From Verrucomicrobiota bacterium (lineage in GTDB: Bacteria > Verrucomicrobiota > Verrucomicrobiia > Limisphaerales > AV2): a stretch of 7,039 nucleotides of DNA. Both the position numbers and the translations under genes were made by a program. Each line of letters begins with the position of its first letter. Within the stretch, counting starts at the first letter, position 1. Shown piece after piece: positions 5,989 through 7,039 of this stretch. The notes beneath the pieces are model-generated. The model was not told the DNA's origin. It searched no databases and saw only the letters and a list, made by a program, of their open reading frames with translations. Location of the stretch: assembly GCA_003218935.1 (NCBI GenBank), contig QHPA01000139.1, forward strand, positions 1-7,039. The letters are read 5' to 3'.

Positions 5989-6101
5989 GACCCTGCTTTT
6001 CTGCCGCTTGATTTTTTCCGCGCGATTCGGAACAATCCCGCTCACGCAACTCGACATTAAGAAAACTGCAGGATGCGCTTTAATTTGAAGAGATGAAGAT
6101 G

Positions 6102-6160
6102 GCCACAAAAAGGCACACCAAGCGCAAAAGATTTCAGCGTTTGTGCTTGGTCTTTGTGGC
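6102..6160. repeat. Long imperfect hairpin upstream of the hydroxylase gene
   Basis: GCCACAAA (6102-6109) pairs with TTTGTGGC (6153-6160), and ACCAAGCGCAAA (6117-6128) pairs with TTTGTGCTTGGT (6140-6151) with one G-T wobble. The loop is 11 bases. Seven bases are bulged on the left and one on the right, giving 20 pairs. It ends 36 bases before the hydroxylase start, so it could form in the leader of that mRNA. No T-tract follows it. It resembles dispersed GCCACAAAAAGGCAC-type intergenic repeats I recall from other bacteria, without known function. Confidence 0.6.
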
Positions 6161-6196
6161 TCGCGATTCTGTGTTCTCTCTTGCGGCCTGATTAGC

Positions 6197-6949
6197 ATGT
6201 TCAATTCGGAAAACATTCAAACGGCGGCTTTCTTCGCGCTCGTCCTGGTGTTTGAAGTGTTGGAGCGCGTCCGGCCCGCGCGCGAGGTGGATCGCTGGAA
6301 GGATTTGAAGATCGACGTCTTCTCCTTCGCTCTGGCCATCGTGATGAACCGCCTCTCGAACTACACGATCATCAGGTTCGTCAACGCAACAGCGCCGGCA
6401 TGGATGCTCGGCGGTTGGCGCGCGCTGCAAGGGCTGCCGGGCGGAGTGCGGATCGTGATGGCCATTTTTCTGGTGGACTTCATGATCTACTGGATTCACC
6501 GGGCTCAACACCGGTTCGATCCGCTCTGGCGCACGCACGCGTGGCATCATTCCATCGAGCACCTTTACTGGTTCTCCGGGTTCCGCACCAGCTTCCTTCA
6601 CTCGTTCATTTACAACGTCCCGCAGGCGGCGGTGCCGATGCTGGTGTTCAACCTGAGTCCGCTCGAAGCCGGCCTCGGCTACTCAATCGGGATTCTCATC
6701 CAGTTCTGGGAACACACCAACATCGACGTGAACATCGGGCCGCTGAGATATCTCATCATCACGCCGGCGTATCATCGCGTGCATCACTCGACCGCGCACA
6801 GCCGGACGAATTTCGGCACGACCTTCAGCCTCTGGGACCGGATGTTCGGCACGTACCACGATCCCGCGCTGGTCCCCGCCACTGCGCCGCTCGGCCTGGG
6901 GGAGCCGTACGATAAAAAGAAAATGGCGCGGATGTTGGTGGGGATATAA
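6197..6949 (+). CDS. Fatty acid hydroxylase / sterol desaturase-family membrane enzyme
   Basis: The 250-residue protein carries the full eight-histidine di-iron signature of the superfamily: H101-RAQ-H105, H114-AW-H117-H118 and H193-RV-H196-H197. An additional conserved-looking H173 sits in FWEHTN. Hydrophobic segments lie at about residues 8-22, 42-62, 85-100, 132-152 and 157-172, typical of an integral membrane enzyme with its iron site on the cytoplasmic face. The length is normal for the bacterial members. Members use O2 to hydroxylate or desaturate lipids (fatty acids, sterols, carotenoids, alkylglycerols); the substrate here is unknown. The ATG at 6197 is preferred. A GTG at 6143 in frame lies inside the 6102-6160 hairpin and would add a Cys-rich tail unlike the family. 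No clear ribosome binding site is seen, so the start is less certain than the family. It is co-directional with the radical SAM gene but separated by 452 bases. Confidence 0.93.
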   Translation: MFNSENIQTAAFFALVLVFEVLERVRPAREVDRWKDLKIDVFSFALAIVMNRLSNYTIIRFVNATAPAWMLGGWRALQGLPGGVRIVMAIFLVDFMIYWIHRAQHRFDPLWRTHAWHHSIEHLYWFSGFRTSFLHSFIYNVPQAAVPMLVFNLSPLEAGLGYSIGILIQFWEHTNIDVNIGPLRYLIITPAYHRVHHSTAHSRTNFGTTFSLWDRMFGTYHDPALVPATAPLGLGEPYDKKKMARMLVGI

Positions 6950-7039
6950 CGACCGGCGGCGCCCGACAATCGAGTCATTTCGGGGAGCCGTATTCGACCT
7001 GTTGGCTCAAGCCGGGCTTCCGAGGGGCGCTCGGTTGTC
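6950..7039. other. Right-end intergenic sequence, no supported gene
   Basis: Nothing clear was seen in these 90 bases after the hydroxylase stop. A minus-strand frame is open from 7037 down to a TGA at 6977-6975, reading ...GLSQQVEYGSPK. It could be the C-terminal end of a convergent gene beyond the window, but 20 codons are too few to call. Confidence 0.4.

Larger units (their letters stand above)
5745..6196. other. Repeat-bearing intergenic region between the radical SAM and hydroxylase genes
   Basis: These 452 bases contain no supported gene. Three structured elements occupy much of it: the compound repeat at 5764-5896, the 78-bp cruciform at 5911-5988 and the long hairpin at 6102-6160. 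The stretch 5989-6101 is more AT-rich and unstructured and is the likeliest place for the hydroxylase promoter. The best match there, TTGATT with AACAAT 17 bases on (6008-6036), agrees with consensus at only four of six positions in each box. Confidence 0.6.

Noticed and set aside
6008..6036. TTGATT-17-AACAAT as the hydroxylase promoter
   Set aside because: Both boxes match consensus at only four of six positions, which is common by chance.
6975..7037. C-terminal end of a convergent minus-strand gene
   Set aside because: Only 20 codons are visible and no motif can be recognised.

Overview
The window looks like chromosomal DNA from a free-living, GC-rich Gram-negative bacterium, most likely of the Verrucomicrobiota (Pedosphaera-like lineage) or a related PVC group. 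That placement is inference. It rests on the style of the secreted beta-helix protein with its IDGYSQPGAS motif, on the LysR subtype with PYGIQQPAVS in its helix-turn-helix, on a lipobox lipoprotein that implies an outer-membrane cell plan, and on GC-rich hairpin repeats between genes. No rRNA, tRNA, CRISPR array, transposase or phage gene was seen.

Layout. Positions 1-1611 (minus) hold the N-terminal 537 codons of a large secreted right-handed beta-helix-like protein; the frame runs off the left edge without a stop. Positions 1750-2625 (minus) encode a LysR-family regulator, preceded by a plausible promoter at 2648-2675. Positions 2626-3251 carry no supported gene and are rich in hairpins, including a compound repeat at 2882-3020. 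Positions 3252-3860 (plus) encode a 202-residue lipoprotein of unknown function, followed by a candidate terminator at 3902-3940. Positions 3991-4386 (plus) encode a small four-helix membrane protein whose stop overlaps (ATGA) the start of a B12-binding-type radical SAM enzyme at 4383-5744. Positions 5745-6196 hold three hairpin elements. Positions 6197-6949 (plus) encode a complete fatty acid hydroxylase/sterol desaturase-family membrane enzyme. The last 90 bases contain no supported gene.

How the parts may work together. The membrane protein and radical SAM enzyme form a translationally coupled pair and probably act in one process, perhaps at the membrane. The hydroxylase also belongs to a lipid-modifying superfamily, but 452 bases of repeat-bearing sequence separate it from the pair, so a joint pathway is only a guess. 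The LysR gene lies upstream of the beta-helix gene on the same strand, with 138 bases between them, and is divergent from the lipoprotein gene.

The most unusual signals are three non-coding elements (2882-3020, 5764-5896, 5911-5988) that share one architecture: an outer inverted repeat enclosing two short-loop hairpins, with GTAG next to the first hairpin and, in two of the three, CTAC after the second. The 78-bp copy folds as a nearly perfect cruciform. Also notable are the long unclosed beta-helix frame and the small-membrane-protein/radical SAM pair.
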